From: Juglans regia
Taxonomy: Eukaryota > Streptophyta > Magnoliopsida > Fagales > Juglandaceae
Length of the DNA: 64,000 nt
Assembly: GCF_001411555.2 (NCBI RefSeq)
Contig: NC_049904.1
Location: 24,255,370 to 24,319,369, forward strand
Direction: 5' to 3'
Under the pieces are notes generated by a model. It was given only the letters and a program-made list of their open reading frames with translations. It ran no database searches and was not told the origin of the DNA. This document shows positions 23,746-35,559 of this stretch, one piece after another (position 1 is the first letter of the stretch; each line of letters begins with the position of its first letter). Both the position numbers and the translations under genes were made by a program.

Positions 23746-25500
23746 AACACTGGTCGCGTTTTTTAAGCAACAATTAGTTTAGATGGATTACTAGAAGGGG
23801 TGTTTGTAAATAGTTGAATAGGCCGGGGTATGAAAAATATTTTTGGTGTAGATTTCATACTAGAGGGGGTATGAAAATGATTATAAAATGATTGAATGTG
23901 GTATGTAAATTATTTTTGTTGTAACTTACTAGAGCCAACATGGAAATGATTGTAAAAACAATGATTGTAAATTATGTTTTGAACCGGTATGGGAAACATT
24001 GTAAATATTTTTTAGTTGATCATGTATGAAAATTGTAAATACAAGTTTTGGTGCAGTGGTAGTGTGTGAAATGGTGCACTGGTAGTATGTGTAATGGAAT
24101 TCCTCCAAGTTATGGTGTAGTGGTATTTTTGTTTTAGTTTTTATCACATTTTCTCTTACAACTTAATATTTCTGTTAGCAAAGTGGAGCCTAAAAAAATA
24201 TCTAATATTGTGGGATCTGTTGTTGTAACCCATATGTTTCCATTTGGTATGGGTTTGCCATAGGAGGGTGATGTAAATAAAACTCTGAAATGAAGAACTC
24301 AATTATTCTTTGATCTTTCTTGAACAATACCTAAAGTATATTGAATGTATTGATGATATATTTTAATTGCTTTCTCATTTAATTGCCATGTACAATTCTT
24401 AACTTGTTTTTAAAAAAGAGAAGAAAAACATTATAGCAAAGGAAGCTTCTATTTTCAGCATGCATCACTTAATTGAATTTGAGAAGTTGTCATTCTGGTA
24501 TTATTTTGCATGTGCAGATTTTGTTATCATGTTTAGTGCAGTAAAGCCAAGATTTCTAAAGTATTTAGCGCCTTTTTTTGCACTATGAACAATAATGAAC
24601 AAATTGAGAAGATTGAACAAAACTACATTTTCATAGATTTATGCAAGGCTACATTTTAACAACATCATCATTCATGTACTTCAAAAATGATCCATTTGCT
24701 ATCCACAACTACATTTTCAAAATAGATTAGATTACATTTAATACTATCCATAGAACTATCCACAGCTACATTTTCAGTACAGATTAGATTACATTTAAAA
24801 CTATCATCATACATTCTTCAATCCGATCCAACAAAAAACTATTATAAGAGATATAATCTAGTACAAATATAACAATTTCCAAGCACCCATATTCTTTGCG
24901 ATCTGCCTTTGAAGTTTCTGTTCTTGTTTGTGAATCTCTTTCTCTCTCTCTATTAGTTTATCTTTAGTTTTTTTTAACTTCATACTCACGCAGCAATAAA
25001 TAATCCTCCTTTTTCCGAACGACATTCTCTGTTGTTAAAATATTTCCCTTTACGAAGTGCAATATATCTGTCCATATAAAAAAATTTACATCTTGCATCT
25101 TTCTACATAGAATTCAAAAATTTCAAGTTTCAAATATAATGTCTTGCCTAATAAACAGCCACAAAAATGGCTAACAAAAATGCTAACAAATATGCCAATC
25201 TTATACACAATGCCTTGCCTACTAATATGCTAACAAAATTGTCAACAATATGCAATGGCTAACAATATGCTAAAAAATTCTGATACATTACATTTCTACA
25301 CATCCACACAACTTAAGCCCCCAAAAAAAAAAAAAAAAAAAAGGTAACCAAAATCTACACAACCAAATTGCCCTTATGAACCTTTCCTTACAATACACAA
25401 CCAAACACTACTGCCAATACTAATCCTATTACAAATAGGAACAAAAGAAATAATACACAACCAAACACTACTGCCAAAATCACAACAAAAATAAAAGAAG
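23746..25500. other. Gene-free AT-rich region after the FRS relic
   Basis: Short A/T-rich repeats dominate, including a 57-bp duplication at 24701-24814 and a poly(A) run near 25323. No gene is seen. Confidence 0.5.
24701..24814 (+). repeat. Tandem duplication, two copies of 57 bp
   Basis: Both copies begin ATCCACA(A/G)CTACATTTTC and contain AGATTAGATTACATTTAA. Confidence 0.8.
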
Positions 25501-25508
25501 GTACATTC

Positions 25509-26035
25509 AATGCATCAACTCCATTCAACTTAGCAACTCCATTCCATCCATCCATTCAACACAACATTCATTCATTGCATTTTCCACATTACAACAATTT
25601 CCCAACCAGGTTCATAACAACTTCACAATCAGTGTACTACAATAAACTTAGACAAAGTCTATAAAAAACAGTATTCAATACAGCAACTCCATTCAACTCA
25701 TCAATTCCATTCAACTTAGCAACTCCATTCCATTTATCCATTCAACACAACATTCATTCATTACATTCATTGCATTTTCCACATTATAACAATTTCCCAA
25801 CCAGGTTCATAACAACTTCACAATCAGTGTACTACAATAAACTTAGACAACGTCTACAAAAAACAGTATTCAATACAACAACTCCATTTAACTCAACAAT
25901 TCCATCCATCCATTCAACACAGCATTCATTCATTACATTCATTGCATTTTCCACATTACAACAATTTTCCAACCATGTTCATAACAACTTCACAATCAGT
26001 GTACTACAATAAACTTAGACAAAATCTACAAAAAC
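25509..26035 (+). repeat. Tandem array of about three units of 172-195 bp, A/C-rich
   Basis: GCATTTTCCACATTA marks the units at 25577, 25772 and 25944. Each unit also holds ACTCCATT(C/T)AACT words, CATTCATTCATT, and TTCATAACAACTTCACAATC followed by an AGTGTACTACAATAAAC segment. The third unit lacks about 23 bp. The plus strand is poor in G. Confidence 0.88.
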
Positions 26036-26040
26036 AGTGA

Positions 26041-26904
26041 ACATTCGTACACAAAAAACTTACCTCAACCGATAATTTTCTCCATCATTTCCTCAATTGG
26101 ACACTAAAATGTAACAAAAAAAAAAAAATGTAGAGAAAAAATAACCAAAATCCATAGAGAGCGCGAGAGATTGAGACAGACGAAGAGGGACTCACCGTAG
26201 CACCGAATCTATGTCTGCGATGTCTAGCAGTTTCAAGAGTGCTAGCTGGGCGAGATGGGTTGAAGGAGAGAGGCGGTGGGTGAGAGAGAAGAAGAAGGGT
26301 TGAAGGAGAGGTTCGAGTGAGAGAATGGGCGAGGTCTGGTTGGGCGGTTTTGCAAAGAGGCCTGGGTGAAGCCGCAAGAGTCCCGAGTCTGAGAAGAAGA
26401 ATAAGAAGGGTTGGGGAGAGGAGAGAGGCCTGGCGAGGGTGTCGAGTCTGAGAAGAGAGAGGTATGGGCGTCGAGTCTAAGAACTCAATGGGAGAAGGGT
26501 TGAGGGCGTCAAGTCTGACAAGAAGAAGAAGAAGGGAGAAGGGTTTGAGAAATGAAAGAGGTCGAGGGAGAGAATTGAGTGGAAGAACCGGTGGATGGGG
26601 GAATCAGGTTTGCCACGTGTGTGTGTGGTGTGTGTTAGTGAACTGGGGGTTGAATAGATTTTTCCAAACAGAAAAGGAGGAGAATATCTTACCAAACGAC
26701 ACCGTTGGGTTGGCTTTTATGTGGGCCTGTGCCAAGATTGGGCCTGGATATTACACTGTTTACATAGCCTTAAATTATGTTCATTTGGCATTTGCTGATG
26801 GGCTCTTCGAGAAGCACAAAACTCGGAGTATCATGCCACCAAAGCGCATGTATCAAAGCACATATATATTTATTTGTACTGAGTTGACTGTATCAAAGCG
26901 CATA

Positions 26905-26936
<32 letters not shown>

Positions 26937-29237
26937 AATACTAGCAGTTATATAATGTGGAAAGCACGTTTGCTCATTTGTCTAATTGAAAATGATGTGT
27001 CCAAAAAAATAATATGATGTGTAAAAATAATATGTTTTTTTAAAGAAAATTAATTAGCTAATAATTTAATGCACAAGAGCAGGAAAATAATTTTTAACAA
27101 ACATCATAATGATAATAAAACGTTACAGTAATATGAGTAATATAAAAATTAAAAGATTTTAGATATTTTAACAATAATTTTCTTAGCAAAATATATGAAT
27201 TGTGTAGAATTCAACCACAATACTCAATCATCCAGAGAGCACTGAAAAAATACATAATCTTTTAATTCTATATTGCTCTCACATTTTTTATCATTAAAGT
27301 AAGTTTTCTCTATTTTGGAAACTCTAAAAATATTATAATGGTAGAAAATCATTTTATCTAAATGATTTTAGTTAATTAAGAATATTATGAAATTTAAATT
27401 ATATTAAATATTCTAATTATTTATATGATTTTACTCTCTTAAAAATATTTAACAAAATTTTATCATTTATTTTATTGTTTAGCATTGTTTATTATTGTTC
27501 ACGAGTACTATTATTTATTATTATAGCATATTACTGTAGTACTGTTCTGCACTGTTAATTTCTATAGCATGTTTATATTATTCGTATTGTTTATTATTAT
27601 AATATTATATACTATTTATTATTGTTCACATTTATAGTTACTTTTAAGTGAAAAAGGAGACGTGTGTTTATATAGATAATGACGGTTCTCACGTTATATA
27701 ATGATGCAATAGTACTTTAACCCAACAGCCAAGAAAAATAATGAGAAAGGGAGAGAAGCATGTACTTAAATTATAAAATAAAATAAAAAGAATAGAAAGT
27801 AAATGGAGAATTTGTGGTTGTACTAGTTCATATGATCCTCATTCCAAATCCTAGTTATATATGTCTCCCTCCCCAATTACAAGCCAACATATGTCACCGA
27901 GAGAGGCGTGTGCTCGCTCGCTCGCGCGCGCGCGCGCCATCCCATGCATGCTCAAATCACTTGCCGGTTAAAAAGAAGCCAACATTAAACTAATCTCCAT
28001 CCCCCACAAAAAGAACTACTTTCTTTACTCCATCAGAGGTTCAAAAAATGAATAAATAAATAAGAGCCCATGCATGGATGTACTACATGTGCAGAGCTAG
28101 CTAGCTAGCTAGCATTCTATACAGGACTCATGTCGTCACGAGGAAACAAACCAAAAGAAGTTAAAGATGGGAGCTTGAAAAATAAAAGTAGTTCTGTTTG
28201 AGCTGTTCAATGCAGTCCAGAGAGAGAGAGAGAGGGCAAGTTGCTGGGTGACAGAGTTTGTGACACGCTCGAGAGAGAGAGATAGAGAGAAAGATAAAAG
28301 GGAGGCAAGGCACGTGTCGTGGTCTAAAAGAAAAGAGGTGGCGTGTACTCTGTAGTGCATCAATGAGTTGGGTGAGTTCTCGATGAGTACTGGATGATGT
28401 CGATGACTCCAGAAGACCAGACCACGTGTTGCGCTCTTCCTTATGCTGCTTCATCCTACTCCTCTCCTTTGCTTTCTGTACCTCTCCCTTCTTATCAGCT
28501 ACCTTTACATCCTCGGCAACTTTTAGGTTTTTACTTTGAGCACTGTGCATGAATACTTTGATCTGGTTTATAATTAACCCCTCCATCCAAAGTCAAACTT
28601 GCAGCTTGTTTCTTAATATTTTTGGTGATCAAATGGGTGTTTTACATGACTTTAGTGTTTGCTTCAATTTCTTACATACTTATGTTATTTATAACTAGTT
28701 TGAATAGTAAGTTGAGATTAGTTAAAAATTTAAAATTAAATAAAATATTATTTTTAATATAATTTTTATTTTAAAATTTAAAAAATTAAATTATTTATTA
28801 TATTTTTACCTAAGGGACAAGTTGCAATGATTTTTTTATCCAATGATATTGTAGAAAATAATTAGTATTGAATGCTATATAAGACTTTAATTAGCTCTTG
28901 TTTGTTTTCACAATTATTTTAATTTCATCTAATCATTATAACTTTTTAAAATTCTTATATTATAAACAATTTAATTTTTTTAAATTAATCTTAAAATAAA
29001 AATAATATTAAAAAATATATTCTATCAGTATTTTATATATATAATTGTTAATATTTATTTTAATTCATCTCATTTCATTTGTAAAAACAACGAGACTAAG
29101 TGGCACGTTTCTTCCATTAAGCATGATGGATTGAACGAGGCTAAGTGACACGTTTCTTAACACTAATTAGTTTTGAGTAGACTCGCAATGGTACTAATTT
29201 TAACAAATAATATTAAAGTTGGAGATTTTTTTTTGAA
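26041..29237. other. Gene-free intergenic DNA with microsatellites
   Basis: A G-rich purine block with repeated GTCGAGTCTGAGAAG (26380-26560) precedes very AT-rich sequence. A 141-codon open frame on the minus strand (28161-28586) is not supported by any recognisable domain. Near 28420 and 28315 there are CACGTG cores that could be bZIP or bHLH sites. Confidence 0.4.
27911..27938. repeat. (CTCG)n-(CG)n tract
   Basis: Alternating GCTCG units pass into a pure CGCGCGCGCG run, an unusual base pattern in this AT-rich region and one able to adopt left-handed DNA. Confidence 0.85.
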
Positions 29238-29488
29238 TAATGATAGGATTACTATCCTATTACTACACATTTACTACTCAAATTGTATTTTATTTTTTTT
29301 TAATTTTTAATTTTACTTAATGATTAAGAAAGTGAATATTAATAAAATTATATATTTTTTTAATTTTTTCTTAATAATTAAGGATGGTAAAAAAAATACT
29401 TAAAAGAAAATAATAAAAAAATAAAAAAATTTAAAATGTGCTTGGGTAGTAGATGGGTAGTGAATGGGTAGTAACCCTATCACTACCC
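29238..29488. mobile_element. MITE with long terminal inverted repeats (about 250 bp)
   Basis: The left end TGATAGGATTACTATCC and following TACTACACATTTACTACTCA pair with the inverse of the right end (GGGTAGTAGATGGGTAGTG and GGGTAGTAACCCTATCA) over roughly 50 bp. The core is nearly pure A/T. There is no coding capacity. Confidence 0.75.
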
Positions 29489-30368
29489 TTTTTTTTTTTT
29501 GGATTGGCAACTCATGGTCCGGCAAATTAGATAGTAGCTGGAAACAGAGTATTCGTGCAATTAACAGCAGCTTAGTAAGAAACTAGACAATACAAGGAAA
29601 TATTTCCCCACCTTTTGGGTTAAAGTAGTGTAAGATAAAGTTTTTTTTTTTTATAAGTTAAAGTGTAAGATAAAGTTTTCAAAGTTTATGGTAGAATTTG
29701 TATAAAGTACACACATGCAATATTTACCATGGCATGACCCGATCGAAAATCAGTAATTCTTTGCTCCAGGTTGTCTCTAGTTGGCATGCATGCATGCATG
29801 CATCCACCATCAATAAAGATGTCTGACTGACTTGCTAAAAGCCATGCCTAGCTCGTGCTGAATTGGGGGTAGGGGGGGCTCATCACTCATCCAATTCAAA
29901 GCCTCATGAAGAGGCTTTTCTCGGACATCATGCATGTGGTGTGCACTTTTTATAGATCTGGCAAATATGATAGCAGATGATCTGGCACCTATTCTCAATG
30001 ATCTTATCCCATATTATTGATAACTTTTATAATTGCTGGAGGATTGTAGATGATAATGTGTGGGAAAACGGCATGCATTCATGTCTAATTCTCAGATATA
30101 ATTTATTTGATCTTTAACATTGTGGTAGATGATTAAAAGCATATATTATTCATATCATTTTTGTATTAATACGTACATGAAATACATGCACCAGTACAAT
30201 ATATACTCTACAATATTATACAGTACTGTACTAAAAATCCACTGGCTCTTGGCAGGAAAAAGTGTTGAGCTGCAGTGAGCTTGATTCAAGGAGCCGAAAG
30301 CCATGCACCAATGGGCTCTAAGCATGTAGGGACTGTTGGGCTAGTTATTAAATAAGGGTTCCCTAAAT

Positions 30369-30414
<46 letters not shown>

Positions 30415-31370
30415 GAAAGCGTGTTCAATTTCTTGATGGAGCATCGATATTTTATGTTACAGTTGTGAGCATTAACATCAGTACTAAGCATCAGCTTCTT
30501 GTTGAAAGATGAAGTTCAAGTTAATTTATCTTCTCAGTGTGTGCTTGATCAAACCCTGCAATCACCAAACAGTACTAATAATAAAACACATAAGTATTAA
30601 CAGAAAAGAAAAAGAGGTTTCTAGTTCGAGACAGATGGCCGCCCCGAACAAGACAAACAAGAAGCAATGTCTGATCTGATCTTTCTCCCCCGCCATTACC
30701 AGATTTAGTATCAGTTTTGTCTGTTTTGTAAAGATCAGTCATTGTTTCACTCCAATACGTAAATTAAAAGTGGGTATAAGTTGACTCTCCCATAAATTAT
30801 CAGGTTTGGCTTTGTATTGTCGAAATTGCATTAATATCATGCATGCAAGGCCGTGACCTTTCAAAATTTCATTAATTATATTGACGGGTCAATGAAAGTA
30901 GTAGAGGCGAAAACCATCACAAATTGCGCATTCCATCCATAGATAGATAGCGTGAAGGTTAAACATTCCCTGAGGGTCCAAACTCAGTTGTGCAAAGCAA
31001 ATTATGCTTTTTAGTTTGACCTATACACACATATATAGGATTAGGAAGGCAAACACATATGTAGCAAAGTCACTTTCAGTACGTACCTAGTGTGTTTCTT
31101 TTGAGTTTATATTGGTGGCTAGCTAGGATGGATCCTAGCACCCACACTTCTTACCTTTTTCAATATTCAGCTATTTTTTATCTACTTACTCTACATTCTT
31201 TCAAGTAGTGACTTTTCATATATTCTACTTTGTCACATGCATAAATCTTGATTTGAATGGGACATGAGTTCCCACCTTTTAATTCCCTAAATGCACCACC
31301 TAACCTTTTTCTTGTTAAAATTTGCTTTCAGCTCCCTCTTTTGGACTCTAAGCTCTTTTGGATTGGAGAC
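29489..31370. other. Gene-free intergenic DNA
   Basis: No gene is seen. A (GCAT)n run lies at 29784-29803 and a (GA)n microsatellite at 30373-30410. Confidence 0.45.
30373..30410. repeat. (GA)n microsatellite
   Basis: This is an uninterrupted GA run of about 38 bp. Confidence 0.95.
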
Positions 31371-31745
31371 GTCTCGTTTGGATGTTGAATTGAATTGAAT
31401 TCTTTATAATTAATAGTTATAAGTTGAGATGGTGGAGTGAATTTTGTGAAGTCCACCTAAGATAAATACTTTAGATATATTTGAATATTAAGATGAGTTT
31501 AGATGTATTTATGGAAAGTTAAAAAATATTGTGGGTCTCGCGTGTAAAAATATGTTGAGTTGAAAAAAGTTATGGATCTCGCGTGTAAAGACGTTTTGAG
31601 TTGAGATGAGTTTAGTGATTTGAGAGTTGTGTGTTTGGTTGTTAGCTAGACTCAACTTAAAATTAAACTGAACTGAATTTAGTCTAAGTTTCAAACGAGA
31701 TCTAATATATCCTCTCAGTTCATTCCAAGTTCCAAACGGGACCTA
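31371..31745. mobile_element. MITE-like repeat with TCTCGTTTGGAT / TCCAAACGGGAC ends
   Basis: The ends are an imperfect inverted pair (CTCGTTTGGAT against TTCCAAACGGGACC). Inside, a segment around GGGTCTCGCGTGTAAA and GTTGAGTTGA is duplicated (31530-31610). It resembles the family at 48802-49001. Confidence 0.5.
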
Positions 31746-32083
31746 ATCGGCCTTTCTTCTCATTGTCTCAATCAATGAATGTTCATCCAAATGTCAAATC
31801 TCACCATGCAAAGAAGTATATGGTGCACCTATGAGATTCTTGGGGGTGGAATAATTTGAGGTCAACCCGTTTCGCGATGTTGCGTATAACTGCATATATT
31901 TATCCATTTTCGTACGTACGTAGTTGTCATTCACCTACGTTAAAATATTATACATTGTATTTTCATTCTGTTTTTATTTTATTGTATATTGACGTGTCAT
32001 TATCCATCCTTTTGAATTTCTAACTTTTAAAACCAATGTCACATCAGCTAGCCAGAGTCATGGTACTTAGACTGTGTATTTAT

Positions 32084-32122
<39 letters not shown>

Positions 32123-33114
32123 CACCCTGTAGGGCATGCACCGGCTTAATGATGAATTAATGTATTCAAGACTGAATCAATGAAATTCAACACCACTGAG
32201 AACAGCAGCAGATGTCGTAAGAGACATTTCATGGAAGTAGCAGCTAGCTAGCTCCATTTATTCAGTGGATGCAGCAGTTCTGTACAGTAAGACAGCAAGA
32301 TCCCATTGACCCACTTGAGTAATAAAATTTAAACCCCTTGATCTGGCCACCAAGTCCAACGTCTGTCAGTCGGTTTGCTGTGTTCTCTGAATCTGATATC
32401 TAATTTTTTTTTTTATGGAAATAAAGCCATTGGTTTCATTCCTGTTCTTTCATTCACATAGCGGTGAATCTTGAATTACCCACCACAAAACCAAAGTCCC
32501 TGTAAAGCATTTCTTCAAACAGCTTCGGTGTAAGTACTTGAAGTTTGAACCATACGCGCGGGTGAAATTAACCAGCGTAATACACTGGATCGTCGGCCTC
32601 GAAAGAAAAGAATTGGGCTCGAGAACAACAATAAATGGCTTGGGCCTAAGTGATTGAACCCATAAGAGCAGCCCAAATAAATAAATTTAGGTTATTCAAA
32701 TGCTAATGCCTACCTTACCCAAACAAGACCTATGTAAGATTTATTTTCTTAGTTTCCGAGATCTTTTAGAAAATTTTTAAAGATGGGTTTTATGGGAATT
32801 TTGTGAGATTAGTGGGATTTATGAAAATTATTTGGATCGGTTTTTTTTAAAATGATTCATTAGAGTTTGAAGAAATAATAGGATCTATTGAAAAATAAAA
32901 ATAAAAAGAAGATTTTTATTGGGGTTTTGAGGTGGCCAATTCTCAACCGCCACCGGTAGTGGTCATGACTATGGCCCCATGGTAGCTGGCGTGACACATA
33001 TAACATGTATGTATAGTTTTAAAAAAATAGTATGGTAATGTAATTAAATATACAAAACTCAATAGACCTTGATTAATGTACCCTTGGAAACTCCAAATGT
33101 CAATCTTATCAACA
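31746..33114. other. Gene-free intergenic DNA
   Basis: Only AT-rich sequence and an (AT)n run at 32089-32120 are seen, and no supported open frame. Confidence 0.45.
32089..32120. repeat. (AT)n microsatellite
   Basis: This is an uninterrupted AT run of about 32 bp. Confidence 0.95.
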
Positions 33115-33771
33115 TGCTACAAAAAATGTGACTTTTTGTGGTGAACATTTTTCGTTGCAAAAAGTCTTTCGTGGCCCAAAAATTTTGCCACACGTTAGTC
33201 TAAAACACTTCGCCACAAAAGATTATTTGCGGTGAAATTTGAATTTTGTCATAATTGTTTACGTTTTGCAACTAAAAGATTCAATAGGACTCAACTCAGC
33301 CATAAACTGATCAACTCGTAAGTCATAACCCTTAGCATCAAGTGACTAAAGACATGCTGAAATTAATTGAATCAAGTTGTCTGCAAATTCAACTACTGTC
33401 AAAACATGTGTTGAAAAGAGAGGCGGCACCTCAAACAATTGTAGCTTGTGTGCAGTCCTCGAATTAGAGGGAAGGTGGCCTTCGGCTTGGAAGGTTTACT
33501 TTAGTGGTTTCTTATACTCAATGGATAACCTTCGAAATAGGAGTGACAACCCCTCACAATAAGCCCTGCATGAAAAACTACATCCAACAAAGGGAATTAG
33601 GGCATGGATCGTAGAAATCGAGATAGAGAATTAGGATATGCATCGAGAGTTGAAGAAACAGACGAAAAGAGATAAAGAGGAGAGGGAAAGAGCTTACTAC
33701 AATGGAGACCGAGCAGAGGAGATGACGGTTGACCTTGGGCCTCAGTGGCGCGATTTTGGGGTATCCTAATC

Positions 33772-33806
<35 letters not shown>

Positions 33807-34192
33807 GATGAAGAGAGAGAGAGACTCACAGCTTCCCTTAGTGAGTGACAGCATGGCAAAAGGCACATCTTAGGAAGGGGTAGCAAAAAACTCGAGAGAA
33901 TGGAGAGAGTATTAGACTGTGGAAGAAAGAAATAAGGGAGAAATGAATGAATGTTTATAAATTGACTATTGCGGCAATTTTTCTTGCCACAAAATCAAAT
34001 AATTTTTTATTTTCGTCCATTTTACGGAGGATTTATTTGCGGTGGCAAAAAGTCGCTTAAAAAATTAGTATTTGTGGCAAATTTATTTGTCACCAGAAAG
34101 AAAACGCAACTATAGTAAATAAATCACTTTTGTAGCCAAATCTTAGTCACTAGAAATAAACTTAGGCACAAAAACCACTTTATCTTGTAGTA
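33115..34192. mobile_element. Degenerate non-autonomous CACTA-like element
   Basis: The left end reads TGCTACAAAAAATG and the right end, on the minus strand, TACTACAAGATAAAG. Both continue into GTG(A/G)(C/T)TTTTTGTG, so roughly 35-40 bp pair imperfectly. GTGGCAAAA and GCGGTG words repeat near both ends, as in the CACTA subterminal region at 15.2-16.1 kb. The canonical first bases CACTA are mutated at both ends and no target duplication is visible. There is no transposase; only short frames and a (GA)n run (33775-33802). Confidence 0.5.
33775..33802. repeat. (GA)n microsatellite
   Basis: A GA run of about 28 bp, with a second short GA run near 33814. Confidence 0.93.
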
Positions 34193-34219
34193 CGTATATG
34201 TAAAAGTTCTTACTTGCTT

Positions 34220-34680
34220 TCAAGCAGTTGGTTTCTTGTCATTTCTGTCAATGCTTTTCTCCCATAACCTCAAGTGCAAAGTAGGCTCCAACATCTTCTC
34301 CACCTGATCCTCAATTGGAAGCTCTTTTGTTTCTAGTTTGTACGTAGTTCATGACAAAGAAAAGGGCTACAATAGAAATGACCCTGAATATGAGGAATGT
34401 CCAGGATGCCCTAATTGCATGCGTCAATGTCAGGAAAGAGTATGCAACAATGAGATTTGAGATCCAGTTTGTTGTCGTAGCAATTCCTCCATAGATGTCT
34501 TGATACCTTAGAGGGCATATCTTAGAATTTACAATCTATGGGATGGTTCCCAATTCACGATAGAAGAATATGATGTAAAGTATATGCCAGGCCAACAAGT
34601 GCAAGTCATCCCATTTTGCTTGGACATCCCTTGGGGTACCATAGCCTCATGTCTTCTCCATGGCACAAAACCTTCATTAT
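34220..34680 (-). pseudogene. Inositol transporter (INT-type, MFS) C-terminal pseudogene fragment
   Basis: On the minus strand the reading runs from about 34680 down to a TGA at 34220. It gives WYPKGCPSKMG, a stop where a tryptophan is expected, LALVGLAYTL, a PWIVNSEIYPLR-like motif written as P-stop-IVNSKICPLR, GGIATTTNWISNLIVAYSF, SWTFLIF and then, after a frameshift, ETKELPIEDQVEKMLE. This order matches the C-terminal part of plant inositol transporters, which move myo-inositol with protons across plasma or vacuole membranes. Two internal stops and a frameshift kill it. No N-terminal part is visible upstream. It lies 27 bp beyond the CACTA-like element, which may have moved or truncated it. 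Confidence 0.75.
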
Positions 34681-34699
34681 GTCATTTGAGATCCAACAC

Positions 34700-35559
34700 T
34701 CTCCTGGCCATAGTTGCAAAAAAGTTACCAAATAATAAAAACTACGAGGATAAGCTTGCTGATAGTGAGAACAACATGAATAAGAAATTAAATAACAGTA
34801 AGGAATTATCCATGTAACTTGCTAACATAAAAATATTATGTTGTCATGTTCTTATGACAAAACTTAGTCCAATTGAGTTGTAAATATGCTTGGTAGAGTC
34901 TAGGTTGTAGTTGGAATAAAAAGTGCAAAGACTACATATTCGCAAAAGTGTGATTTGGTGATCTTGGTGGCATAAATTCTCTAATCAGATAAATTACAAA
35001 GAGTGTGTATGTGACTATGTATGTGTGATGAAAGCTAGAAAGTAATTCCCAATGAGATAGTATAATATAGCACTTGCGTATTAATATGTTATGTATGCAT
35101 ACACACATATACATACATACATACATATGTACGTACGTACGTACACACATACATATATATATGTACACATGTGGCCCTGATTAAAAGGGTCAAAACACAC
35201 TGATCAGTATGCCATAGAATTGTAATGAATTTTTTAATGTCCACTTGGCATTAATTTGGATCACCTACATGTTTTCTAAGCAAGAGTTTTCTCTTATTGA
35301 GCCACAACATCTATTTTGTATTAAATGAGCATGAATTTAAATAATTTGAAAGCACTTGAAATTTTGAAGGTTAGCAACACTATGCTTCTTTCATTTAGAA
35401 CATTTCATCATATCATTGATCGTGTTGGTGCAAAAGTGGTTAGTATCAATGTGAATTGCCTACATGTTTTACTCTCTAATACCATCAAAAGATCATAAGA
35501 CTATGTTTTGTGCTCCAATGCCTTTGAAAAAATCAAAAGAAAAATGCAGTTTATTATAA
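34700..35559. other. Gene-free stretch with microsatellite
   Basis: There is nothing recognisable apart from the ACAT/TACG repeat at 35100-35168. Confidence 0.45.
35100..35168. repeat. Compound (ACAT)n / (TACG)n / (AT)n microsatellite
   Basis: Adjoining runs of ACAT, GTAC and AT units cover about 70 bp. Confidence 0.9.

Noticed and set aside
28161..28586. 141-codon minus-strand open frame with a Lys/Glu-rich segment
   Set aside because: No domain, no splice structure, and much of it is translated from GA microsatellite sequence. I could not support it as a gene.
29897..29918. Small hairpin AAAGCCTC...GAGGCTTT
   Set aside because: Arms of 8 bp are too short for a microRNA precursor, and no known plant microRNA sequence was recognised nearby.
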